Source: an uncultured Duganella sp. (lineage in GTDB: Bacteria > Pseudomonadota > Gammaproteobacteria > Burkholderiales > Burkholderiaceae). From it: a stretch of 6,114 bases of DNA. The stretch lies in NCBI GenBank assembly GCA_946482635.1, contig CAMLSG010000274.1, positions 1 through 6,114 on the forward strand. The letters are read 5' to 3'. The notes beneath the pieces were generated by a model, which worked only from the letters and a program-made list of their open reading frames with translations, searched no databases and was not told where the DNA came from. How positions within the stretch are numbered: position 1 is the first letter of the stretch; every line of letters starts with the position of its first letter. Shown here piece by piece: positions 1-6,114 of the stretch. The translations under genes were made by a program, and so were the position numbers.

Positions 1-1115
1 ACCGTTTCCGGCTTGATGTAGACATTGTTCTTCGTATTGAAGAACACGTTCACCTTCGGCGCCAGCAAATTGCTTTCGTGCGGTTCGACCACCACGCCAA
101 GGCGGCCCGATTCGAGCATCACCAGGGTGCCGACCGGATAGATGCCGACGCAGCGCATGAATTCCTGCACCAGCTTCGGGTTGAAGTGGTGCTTGCTCCA
201 CTCGTAGATCTTGCGCAGGGCAGCGGCGGCCGGCAGGCCCTTGTGGTACACGCGATCGGCCGTAATGGCATCGTAAACATCGACAATTGCCGCCATCTGC
301 GCAATTTCGCTGATGTCGTCGCCGGCCAGCTTGTCCGGGTAGCCGGTACCGTCGCGCCGCTCGTGGTGGTGGCGCGTGATGTCCAGCGCCAGTTCCGGCA
401 CGTCGGGCGACTGCTTCAGGATGTTGAAGCCATCCATCGGGTGCTTCTTGATAATGGCAAATTCTTCGTCGGTCAGCGGGCCCGGCTTGTTCAGGATCGC
501 ATCCGGGACCAAGGCCTTGCCGGTATCGTGCAACAGGCCGCCGAGGCCGGCTTCGCGGACGATGTTTTCATCCATGTTGCGCGCATTGGCGAAGGCCACC
601 AGCAGTGCACAGACGCTGACCGAATGCAGGAAGGTGTAATCGTCCTTGGACTTGATGCGCAGCAGGCCCAGCAAGGCGCCCGGGTTGCGCAGGATCGATT
701 CCGTAATGTTCTGCACCACGGGCTGGACGGAGCCAATTTCGATTGCCTTGCCGAGGCGCGCGTCGGCCATCACATTGCGCACCACGCCGGCGGCCTGGCT
801 GCGGATCTGCGCCGCGCGCTGCAATTCCTCGCCCAGCGAGGTCCGTATGATGCGCGACGGTTCTTTGGCAATTTCTTCCACTTCACGCTCGGTGGCCGCC
901 TGGGCCTCGGCCAGCGAGGGCGCATCCTCCACATCCAGCCCTTTGGATGCGTCGATCACCACATCATGGATGCCGGCCTGGATGATTTTCTGGATCTGCT
1001 CCTGGCTGGAAATCACAAAGCGGTTGCGTACAAACGGGTGAGTCATCCAGTCGCAGCTCAGGTCGTGGATATACATGCCGACCTTTAACTGCGCCGAATC
1101 GACTTTCTTTAACAT
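1..1115 (-). CDS. DUF3391 and HD-GYP domain protein, predicted cyclic-di-GMP phosphodiesterase (C-terminus cut by window edge)
   Basis: Predicted cytoplasmic enzyme that hydrolyses the second messenger cyclic di-GMP. The frame reads from ATG at 1115 (MLKKVDSAQLKVGMYIHDL) without a stop to the left edge: 371 residues plus two bases. Residues 1 to about 130 match the N-terminal DUF3391 domain often joined to HD-GYP domains, including the typical 'LKVGMYI' opening. The HD-GYP domain follows from about residue 155. H164 lies in its first helix, HDTGK is at 196-200, a conserved H225-P226 follows, and the signature HHERRDGTGYP is at 250-260. A D279-V-Y-D282 element comes next. All expected metal-binding and GYP residues that I can see are intact, so activity is likely. 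No transmembrane or sensor domain is visible. Family members are usually about 400 residues, so only a short tail is missing. The start codon has no strong ribosome-binding site. It is transcribed divergently from the LysR gene. Confidence 0.95.
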   Translation of the reverse strand, partial: MLKKVDSAQLKVGMYIHDLSCDWMTHPFVRNRFVISSQEQIQKIIQAGIHDVVIDASKGLDVEDAPSLAEAQAATEREVEEIAKEPSRIIRTSLGEELQRAAQIRSQAAGVVRNVMADARLGKAIEIGSVQPVVQNITESILRNPGALLGLLRIKSKDDYTFLHSVSVCALLVAFANARNMDENIVREAGLGGLLHDTGKALVPDAILNKPGPLTDEEFAIIKKHPMDGFNILKQSPDVPELALDITRHHHERRDGTGYPDKLAGDDISEIAQMAAIVDVYDAITADRVYHKGLPAAAALRKIYEWSKHHFNPKLVQEFMRCVGIYPVGTLVMLESGRLGVVVEPHESNLLAPKVNVFFNTKNNVYIKPET

Positions 1116-1184
1116 GGTGAGGCTCGCGAGGTATTTGCGTGAAGAACGTTAGAATAAGTATACACAATGTTATCCTACGGGAAT
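1116..1184. promoter_or_regulatory. Divergent intergenic region with overlapping candidate -10 elements
   Basis: This 69-bp gap must hold the 5' signals of both the HD-GYP and LysR genes. Its centre is AT-rich against a GC-rich background. On the plus strand TATACA (1159-1164) could be a -10, with a poor -35 TTGCGT (1135-1140) 18 bp upstream. That would start transcription near 1171, 14 bases before the LysR ATG. On the minus strand TATACT (1162 to 1157) could be the -10 of the HD-GYP gene, but I see no good -35. Both share the palindrome GTATAC (1158-1163). ATAA (1154-1157) and TTAT (1170-1173) form short inverted arms around it, compatible with a LysR-type site but too short to be firm. Seen: the motifs. 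Inferred: their function. Confidence 0.35.
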
Positions 1185-2114
1185 ATGGAACTTCGCCAAC
1201 TGCGTTACTTTGTAGCAATCGTCGACCACGGATCGTTGTCGCGAGCTGCCTTGGTATTGCATGTTGCACAACCCGCCCTGACCCAGCAACTACGCCAGCT
1301 TGAGGAAGAGCTGGGCGCCCAGCTTCTGCACCGCAGTGCCCAGGGCGTGGTCAGCACGGACGCCGGCAAGGTGTTTTACGATCATGCCCAGGCCATCCTG
1401 AAACAGGTGGCCGACGCCCGCTCCGCCGTCACCCAGTCGGCCCGCCCGTCCGGCAGCGTCACCATGGGGCTGCCGCACAGTATTTCCGGCGCCCTGGCGC
1501 TGCCCCTGCTGACCGCCGCGCGCGAGCAATATCCCGACATTACGCTGCAGTTGACCGAAGAACTGACCGGAAACCTGGCAGAACAGCTCAAAAGCGGGCG
1601 CGTGAACCTGGCCGTGCTGTTCGACGATGGCCAACTGACGCCGTTTTCCACCACGCCGCTGGCGGAAGAAGAACTCCGTTTCATCTGCCGCCACGACGCC
1701 GTCTGGTTCACCGACCGCGACACGGTCACCTTGCAGCAAGCCCTGAACACCACCCTGATCCTGCCCGGCCTGCAGCATGGCGTGCGGCCGCGCATCGAAG
1801 CCATGGCGCGCGCCGCCGGGCTGGTAATCGGCAATGTCATCGAAATCAACTCGATCGCCATCCTCAAGTCCGCCATCATGGCCGGCATGGGGGCGACCAT
1901 CCTGCCGGTAGCCCCGGTCCTGCCCGAAATCGAGCTGGGACAGATGCGCAGCGTGCGCATCAACAGCCCCGCCATCAGCCGGACCGTGGTGTTGTGTGCT
2001 TCCCGCAACATCCCCCTGACCAACGCCGCCAACGCCATCGCCGCGCTGACGCAGCAAGTCGCCAACGACCTGTGCCAGCGCAACGCCTGGCCCGGCGCCC
2101 GCCTGCTTTCTTAG
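1185..2114 (+). CDS. LysR-type transcriptional regulator, Nac/Cbl-like
   Basis: DNA-binding regulator of 309 residues, a normal length for the family. The N-terminal winged helix-turn-helix occupies residues 1 to about 60, with the typical pattern 'SLSRAALVLHVAQPALTQQL' at 17-36 and LGAQLLHR at 43-50. A linker helix follows. The periplasmic-binding-like effector domain begins near residue 90 and includes GMGATILP at 234-241. The wording around VDHGSLSRAA, LHVAQPAL and GMGATILP recalls the nitrogen-assimilation regulator Nac, but that resemblance is from memory and the ligand is unknown. I chose ATG 1185 (MELRQLRYFVAI) because it is the family's standard N-terminus. An in-frame ATG at 1167 would add six residues, but it lies only three bases after a candidate -10. 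The ribosome-binding site is weak (GGGA at 1179-1182, very close to the start). It is divergent from the HD-GYP gene and convergent with the solute-binding-like gene. Its target is not evident. Confidence 0.93.
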   Translation: MELRQLRYFVAIVDHGSLSRAALVLHVAQPALTQQLRQLEEELGAQLLHRSAQGVVSTDAGKVFYDHAQAILKQVADARSAVTQSARPSGSVTMGLPHSISGALALPLLTAAREQYPDITLQLTEELTGNLAEQLKSGRVNLAVLFDDGQLTPFSTTPLAEEELRFICRHDAVWFTDRDTVTLQQALNTTLILPGLQHGVRPRIEAMARAAGLVIGNVIEINSIAILKSAIMAGMGATILPVAPVLPEIELGQMRSVRINSPAISRTVVLCASRNIPLTNAANAIAALTQQVANDLCQRNAWPGARLLS

Positions 2115-2115
2115 T

Positions 2116-2130
2116 TGAGCCGTTAGCTCA
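2116..2130. terminator. Small hairpin at convergent gene ends, possible weak bidirectional terminator
   Basis: TGAGC (2116-2120) and GCTCA (2126-2130) are a perfect 5-bp inverted repeat around the loop CGTTA. A T-G wobble (2115 with 2131) could add a sixth pair. It begins directly after the LysR stop codon (2112-2114) and overlaps the stop and last codons of the opposing gene (stop at 2125-2123). The position suits transcription termination in both directions. There is no T-run on either strand, so an intrinsic terminator of normal strength is not supported. Confidence 0.3.
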
Positions 2131-2851
2131 GGTTATGCCTTGCAAGGATGCGGCGCAAGGTGCCGTCCGCGCGCATTGAGTCGAGCGCGCGCTGGAACAG
2201 GGCGGCGTCTTCCTGATCGAAGTCCAGGGAACCCGCCAGCCAGGCCGTCGTGGTACGCACTGGGGCGCTGGTGTCGAACTCGCTCTTTCCAGCCCCGTGC
2301 CCTTTCAGGGACGCGGAGATGATGCGGCGCTCGCCAAATGCCGCGTCGGCCATGCCGCCCAACAGGAAGCGGTGCACTTCATCGATCGAACTGGCCTCGA
2401 CAAAGCGGGTGAAGCCCTGCTCTTTGAGGATGGCGGCCTGCGCGGCGCCGCGCAGCAGCGCGATGCGCTTGTCTTTCATCTCCTCGACCGGCAGGAGCTT
2501 GCCGCGCACGGCCAGCAGGACATAGTTTTCTTCAAACAAAGGCACCAGCCAGCGGTATTGCGCCTCGCGCTCGGGCAGGCGGGTGAGAGGATAAATGGCG
2601 GTGGCCGGGATGGTGGTGGCGAGGAATTGCGCGCGGCGCCACGGCACGAATTGGGTCGCAGGCTGCACGCCGGCCCGCTTGCACAGTTCTGCCACCAGCT
2701 CCTGCAAACCGCCCGGCGGGCCGCTCTCATGCACCAGCGAGGGCAAGTGGCTGGTCACCAGTTGCATTTTGCGTGCGACACCAGCCAGCGCCAGACCAGG
2801 GCTAGCCAAAAACACTGCTGCCAATGCCAGAATTTTTCGTCGAGCCATCAT
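2123..2851 (-). CDS. Secreted solute-binding protein family 3-like protein (transporter substrate-binding domain)
   Basis: A 242-residue protein that probably acts in the periplasm as a ligand-binding protein of the SBP_bac_3 (amino-acid-binding) fold. Residues 1-23 are a clear signal peptide: positive start MMARRK, a hydrophobic core, and an ALA site at 21-23, so cleavage is expected near residue 24. The mature part has the two-lobe layout of the family: 'LQELVAELCKRAGV' in the first lobe, 'MKDKRIALLRGAAQAAILKE' at the lobe crossover, 'FLLGGMADAAFGERR' in the second lobe, and the usual C-terminal helix with 'MRADGTLRRILARH'. There is no lipobox cysteine. No permease or ATPase gene adjoins it, so it may be an orphan binding protein. 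The ligand cannot be read from sequence. Two adjacent ATG codons (2851 and 2848) could start it. A GGGGG run (2867-2863) lies 11 bases upstream, and the ribosome-binding site is otherwise poor. It is divergent from the oxidoreductase gene. Confidence 0.85.
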   Translation of the reverse strand: MMARRKILALAAVFLASPGLALAGVARKMQLVTSHLPSLVHESGPPGGLQELVAELCKRAGVQPATQFVPWRRAQFLATTIPATAIYPLTRLPEREAQYRWLVPLFEENYVLLAVRGKLLPVEEMKDKRIALLRGAAQAAILKEQGFTRFVEASSIDEVHRFLLGGMADAAFGERRIISASLKGHGAGKSEFDTSAPVRTTTAWLAGSLDFDQEDAALFQRALDSMRADGTLRRILARHNLS

Positions 2852-2925
2852 TTTTTCTTATACCCCCATCCCCAAACCATATTTCCGTACACGTAAAGTA
2901 AACCTTAAACTCGCCCGTTGAAAAG

Positions 2926-2943
2926 GCCTGCACACCCGCAGGC
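2926..2943. repeat. Perfect 6-bp inverted repeat (hairpin) upstream of the oxidoreductase gene
   Basis: GCCTGC (2926-2931) and GCAGGC (2938-2943) flank the six-base loop ACACCC. The GC-rich stem would be stable in RNA. It sits 83 bases before the oxidoreductase start and has no T-run after it, so it is not a standard terminator. It could be an operator half-site pair or an mRNA leader hairpin. A stem this short can also arise by chance. Confidence 0.35.
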
Positions 2944-3013
2944 GTTGTGACTTAGGCAAGGACGCGCTTACCCGGCGCCCACCAATGCCAGGCACGCACC
3001 GAATCATGATTTT

Positions 3014-3018
3014 GGAGA
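3014..3018 (+). promoter_or_regulatory. Ribosome-binding site deciding the oxidoreductase start
   Basis: GGAGA lies 8 bases before ATG 3027, a near-ideal spacing. An in-frame ATG at 3006 would add seven residues, but it has no such sequence before it and would place this motif inside the coding region. The site therefore favours 3027. Confidence 0.7.
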
Positions 3019-3026
3019 CAGCCACC

Positions 3027-6000
3027 ATGCCAGACGGCAGCAACTCGCCTGTACTACACGACGTCACCCTCGACGACAAATTCACTTCCACCACCGGTAA
3101 AGTCTTCCTGTCCGGCATCCAGGCGCTGGTGCGCTTGCCTATGATGCAACAATTGCGCGATGCACGCGACGGTTTGATCACCGGCGGCTTCATTTCCGGC
3201 TACCGCGGTTCCCCATTGGGCGGCCTGGACGAAACCCTGTGGAAGGCGCAGAAGCACCTGGAAAAGCACAATGTGCAATTCGTGCCCGGCGTGAACGAGG
3301 ACCTGGCGGCGACCGCCGTCTGGGGTTCGCAGCAGGTTGACCTGATCGGTCCGGCCAAGTACGACGGCGTGTTCGCCATGTGGTACGGCAAGGGTCCGGG
3401 CGTGGACCGCTGCGGCGACGTCTTCAAGCATATGAACCATGCCGGCACGTCCAGGAACGGCGGCATCCTGCTGGTGGCGGGCGACGACCACGGCGCCTAC
3501 TCCTCCACCCTGCCGCACCAGTCGGACCACATCTTCTCCGCCTGCATGATCCCTGTGCTGTATCCATGCAACGTGCAGGAATACATCGACCTTGGCATCC
3601 ACGGCTGGGCCATGTCGCGCTTCTCCGGTTGCGCCGTCGCCTTCAAGGCGCTGGCCGACACCGTCGAGTCGAGCGCTTCGATCGATGCCGATCCGTTCCG
3701 CGTCGAAGTGAAGCTCCCGCAAGACTTCGTGATGCCGGAAGGCGGGCTGAATGCCCGCCTGTCCTCGATCCCGCTGGGCCAGCAGGCGCGCAACCAGGAA
3801 GCGCTGATGCAGGATTACAAAATCTACGCGGCCCTGGCTTACGCCCGCGAGAACAAGCTGAATCACACCACCATCGATTCCAAGGACGCCAAGCTGGGCA
3901 TCATCGCCTCCGGCAAGTCCTACCTGGACGTGCTGGAAGCGCTGGAAGAACTGGGCATCGACGAAGCCATGGCGGCCAAGGTCGGCCTGCGCCTGTTCAA
4001 GGTTTCCATGCCATGGCCGCTGGAGCCGGACTCGGTGCGCGAATTCGCGCAAGGCCTGGACGAAATCCTGGTGGTGGAAGAAAAGCGCCAGTTCGTCGAA
4101 TACCAGCTGAAGGAGCAGCTGTACAACTGGCGCGACGACGTGCGTCCGCACATCATCGGCAAGTTCGACGACAAGGGCGAGTGGGTTGCACCGCGCGGCG
4201 AATGGCTGCTGCCGCCGAAGGCTGACTTCTCCGTATCGCAAGTGGCGCGCGTAATCGCAAGCCGCGTGGCCCGCTACATCGCCGACGCCAGCATCCAGGA
4301 CCAGATCAAGGCGCGCCTGTCCTTCCTGGAAGCGAAGGACGCGGTGCTGAAGAAAGCGATCGAGACCCCGTTCCGCCCAGCCTTCTACTGCTCCGGCTGC
4401 CCTCACAACACCTCGACCAAGGTACCCGAAGGTTCGTTCGCGCTGGCCGGCATCGGCTGCCACGTGATGGCGACCTCGATCTACCCTGAGATGAACAAGC
4501 TGACCACCCATATGGGCGGCGAAGGCACGCCATGGATCGGCCAGGCTGCGTTCAGCAAAGTGCCGCACGTGTTCCAGAACCTGGGCGACGGCACCTACTT
4601 CCATTCCGGCTACCTCGCGATCCGCGCCGCCGTGGCCGCGAAGGTCAACATCACCTACAAGATCCTCTATAACGACGCCGTGGCAATGACCGGCGGCCAG
4701 CCGGTGGACGGCACCGTCTCCGTGCCGATGATCGCGCAGCAGATGGCGGCCGAAGGCATCAAGCGCATCGCCCTGGTGACCGAAGACCTGTCGCGCTACA
4801 CCGACCGCTCCGCCCTGCCGAATATCGTTTCCCTGCACGACCGCAAGGAGATGGATGCCGTGCAGCGCGAGATGCGTGAGCTGCCTGGCTGCACCGTCAT
4901 CATCTACGACCAGACTTGCGCCGCCGAGAAGCGCCGCCGCCGCAAGAAAGGCGAGTTCCCTGACCCGAACAAGCGCATGGTCATCAACGAAGCCGTGTGC
5001 GAAGGCTGCGGCGACTGCGGCATCCAGTCGAACTGCGTGTCGATCCTGCCGAAGGAAACTGAATTCGGCCGCAAGCGCACCATCGACCAGTCGAGCTGCA
5101 ACAAGGACTACTCCTGCACCAAGGGCTTCTGCCCATCCTTCGTCACCGTCGAAGGCGGCACGCTGAAGAAGACCAAGACCGGCACCGCGAAGAACGACGA
5201 CTGGGGCGATATCCCGGCGCCGGTACTGCCGAGCATCGAGCACCCGTACAACATCCTGATCAACGGTATCGGCGGCACCGGCGTGATTACCGTCGGCGCC
5301 CTGATGGGCATGGCCGCGCACCTGGAGGGCAAAGGCGCCTCCGTGCTGGACATGACCGGCATGTCGCAGAAGAACGGCTCCGTGACCTCCCACGTCAAGG
5401 TGGCCAAGACCCCGGCCCACCTGCGCGCGCAGCGTATCGCCACCGGCGAAGCAGACCTGATCCTGGGCTGCGACATGCTGACCTCGGGCGCCTACGACGC
5501 CGTGTCGAAGATGCGCCCAGGCCGCACTTTCGCCATCGTCAACCAGCACGAGCAGCCGCCAGGCACCTTCGCGCAGAACGCCGACTGGCAGTACCCGGCC
5601 GAAAGCGTGGAAGCGCTGATCACCGAATCCGTCGGCGGCGCACAGTCGGTGGACTTCATCAATGCCACCAAGCTGGCGACCGCGCTGATGGGCGATTCGA
5701 TTGCGTCCAACCTGTTCATGATGGGTTACGCCTTCCAGAAAGGCCGTATTCCGCTGAGCGAAGCAGCCCTGCTGCGCGCAATCGAACTGAATGGCGTGGC
5801 CGTTGAATCGAACAAGCGCTCCTTCCTGTGGGGCCGCCGCGCCGCCGTGGACTTTAAGCGCGTGGAAAAGGTCGCGACCCCAACCCAGGCTGTCGTGGTG
5901 CAGATGCCACAGTCGCTGGAAAACGTGATCAAGAAGCGCGTTGAATTCCTGACCGGCTACCAGGATGCGGCTTACGCGGCTTCCTACGAGGCGCTGGTGG

Positions 6001-6114
6001 CCGAAGTGCGCGCCAAGGAGACTTCCCTGGGCCTGGGCAACAAGCTGTCCACCGCAGTCGCCAAGTCGCTGTTCAAGCTGATGTCCTATAAAGATGAATA
6101 TGAGGTGGCGCGCC
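3027..6114 (+). CDS. Fused indolepyruvate:ferredoxin oxidoreductase family protein (C-terminus cut by window edge)
   Basis: Thiamine-diphosphate and Fe-S enzyme of the 2-oxoacid:acceptor oxidoreductase superfamily. Family members convert arylpyruvates such as indolepyruvate or phenylpyruvate to acyl-CoA and CO2, reducing ferredoxin. The window shows 1029 residues with no stop, against roughly 1150-1200 for the fused family. The N-terminal pyrimidine-type domain carries GYRGSPLGG at 58-66 and PGVNED around 87-92. The thiamine-diphosphate domain has CSGCPHN at 455-461, GDGTYFHSG at 520-528 and NDAVAMTGGQP at 549-559. A cysteine-rich region follows (C658, C661, C664, C670, then C691, C697, C702). 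The gamma domain starts near 742 with GIGGTGV at 747-753, and the segment from about 967 resembles the family's C-terminal domain. The subunits separate in archaea (IorA, IorB) are thus one chain. The true substrate is inferred from family only. Strong GC-ending codon bias suggests good expression. No ferredoxin gene is in view. Confidence 0.95.
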   Translation, partial: MPDGSNSPVLHDVTLDDKFTSTTGKVFLSGIQALVRLPMMQQLRDARDGLITGGFISGYRGSPLGGLDETLWKAQKHLEKHNVQFVPGVNEDLAATAVWGSQQVDLIGPAKYDGVFAMWYGKGPGVDRCGDVFKHMNHAGTSRNGGILLVAGDDHGAYSSTLPHQSDHIFSACMIPVLYPCNVQEYIDLGIHGWAMSRFSGCAVAFKALADTVESSASIDADPFRVEVKLPQDFVMPEGGLNARLSSIPLGQQARNQEALMQDYKIYAALAYARENKLNHTTIDSKDAKLGIIASGKSYLDVLEALEELGIDEAMAAKVGLRLFKVSMPWPLEPDSVREFAQGLDEILVVEEKRQFVEYQLKEQLYNWRDDVRPHIIGKFDDKGEWVAPRGEWLLPPKADFSVSQVARVIASRVARYIADASIQDQIKARLSFLEAKDAVLKKAIETPFRPAFYCSGCPHNTSTKVPEGSFALAGIGCHVMATSIYPEMNKLTTHMGGEGTPWIGQAAFSKVPHVFQNLGDGTYFHSGYLAIRAAVAAKVNITYKILYNDAVAMTGGQPVDGTVSVPMIAQQMAAEGIKRIALVTEDLSRYTDRSALPNIVSLHDRKEMDAVQREMRELPGCTVIIYDQTCAAEKRRRRKKGEFPDPNKRMVINEAVCEGCGDCGIQSNCVSILPKETEFGRKRTIDQSSCNKDYSCTKGFCPSFVTVEGGTLKKTKTGTAKNDDWGDIPAPVLPSIEHPYNILINGIGGTGVITVGALMGMAAHLEGKGASVLDMTGMSQKNGSVTSHVKVAKTPAHLRAQRIATGEADLILGCDMLTSGAYDAVSKMRPGRTFAIVNQHEQPPGTFAQNADWQYPAESVEALITESVGGAQSVDFINATKLATALMGDSIASNLFMMGYAFQKGRIPLSEAALLRAIELNGVAVESNKRSFLWGRRAAVDFKRVEKVATPTQAVVVQMPQSLENVIKKRVEFLTGYQDAAYAASYEALVAEVRAKETSLGLGNKLSTAVAKSLFKLMSYKDEYEVAR

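Larger units (their letters stand above)
2852..3026. promoter_or_regulatory. Divergent intergenic region between the solute-binding-like gene and the oxidoreductase gene
   Basis: These 175 bases hold no gene. The left third (about 2852-2912) is AT-rich, with homopolymer runs and a TAAAC-CTTAAAC direct repeat (2899-2910), and is the likeliest promoter zone. A minus-strand pair TTTACT (2902 to 2897) and TATGGT (2881 to 2876) has only 15 bp between the boxes, so it is a weak candidate. On the plus strand no hexamer pair stands out. TTGAAA (2918-2923) is a plausible -35 but has no matching -10. The right half is GC-rich and probably forms the leader of the oxidoreductase mRNA. No riboswitch or sigma-54 site is recognisable. 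Confidence 0.35.

Noticed and set aside
78..1088. A 336-codon plus-strand open frame
   Set aside because: It is the codon-aligned antisense of the HD-GYP gene, whose HDxGK and HHExxDGxGYP motifs are intact on the minus strand.
1167..1184. Upstream in-frame ATG for the LysR gene, adding six residues
   Set aside because: The family normally starts at the equivalent of MELRQLRYF. The extra ATG sits three bases after a candidate -10 and has no clear ribosome-binding site.
1290..2057. A 255-codon minus-strand open frame
   Set aside because: It is the codon-aligned antisense of the LysR gene, and its glycine- and glutamine-rich translation resembles no protein.
2297..2896. A 199-codon plus-strand open frame opposite the solute-binding-like gene
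   Set aside because: It is codon-aligned antisense, while the minus strand has a signal peptide and a binding-protein fold. Running into the intergenic gap does not add support.
2985..3004. Possible sigma-54 promoter around AGGCACG before the oxidoreductase
   Set aside because: The GGCACG part resembles the -24 element, but no TGC-type -12 element lies at the required distance.
3006..3026. Upstream in-frame ATG for the oxidoreductase, adding seven residues
   Set aside because: No ribosome-binding sequence precedes it, while GGAGA is ideally placed for ATG 3027.
3054..5549. An 831-codon open frame on the minus strand inside the oxidoreductase gene
   Set aside because: Its codons align exactly with those of the plus-strand gene, so it stays open only because TTA, CTA and TCA codons are almost absent there; its stop at 3056-3054 is a CTA leucine codon on the plus strand. 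The translation has no recognisable domain, whereas the plus strand carries a complete set of family motifs.
1..6114. Search by eye for insertion sequences, CRISPR repeats, tRNA genes, phage genes or a defence system
   Set aside because: All but about 250 bases are explained by four ordinary chromosomal genes with matching codon use; no repeat array, transposase or RNA gene pattern is visible.

Overview
The window is GC-rich, dense bacterial chromosome with four protein-coding genes and short gaps. Codon choice, gene families and protein wording look like a betaproteobacterium, most likely Oxalobacteraceae (Massilia / Duganella / Janthinobacterium / Herbaspirillum type). This is a judgement from family resemblance, not a search. 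I see no tRNA, rRNA, insertion sequence, CRISPR array, prophage or attachment site.

Layout. (1) The minus strand from 1115 to beyond the left edge encodes a DUF3391 + HD-GYP protein, a predicted cyclic-di-GMP phosphodiesterase. It is cut at its C-terminus by the window. (2) A 69-bp gap separates it from a divergent plus-strand LysR-type regulator (1185-2114) that resembles the Nac/Cbl-like branch. (3) Almost touching it tail to tail is a minus-strand gene (2123-2851) for a secreted family-3 solute-binding-like protein. A small hairpin spans the junction. (4) After a 175-bp divergent gap, the plus strand from 3027 to beyond the right edge encodes a large fused indolepyruvate:ferredoxin oxidoreductase. 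At least 1029 residues are visible: the alpha-type part, a cysteine-rich Fe-S region, the gamma domain and the start of a C-terminal extension.

How they work together. The arrangement is divergent-convergent-divergent, so no two genes share an obvious operon. The oxidoreductase points to 2-oxoacid (aromatic amino acid) catabolism to acyl-CoA. The solute-binding-like protein has no permease or ATPase beside it. The HD-GYP protein is a signalling enzyme with no visible link to the others. The LysR protein could control either divergent partner or itself, but the sequence does not decide which.

The two largest genes run off the window edges. Long open frames lie antisense to all four genes (up to 831 codons). 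Each is exactly codon-aligned with the real gene and is explained by the absence of TTA, CTA and TCA codons on the coding strand. I found no convincing new biological system. The points most worth a second look are the shared palindromic -10 region between the first two genes, the hairpin at the convergent junction, and the unusual cysteine spacing of the oxidoreductase.
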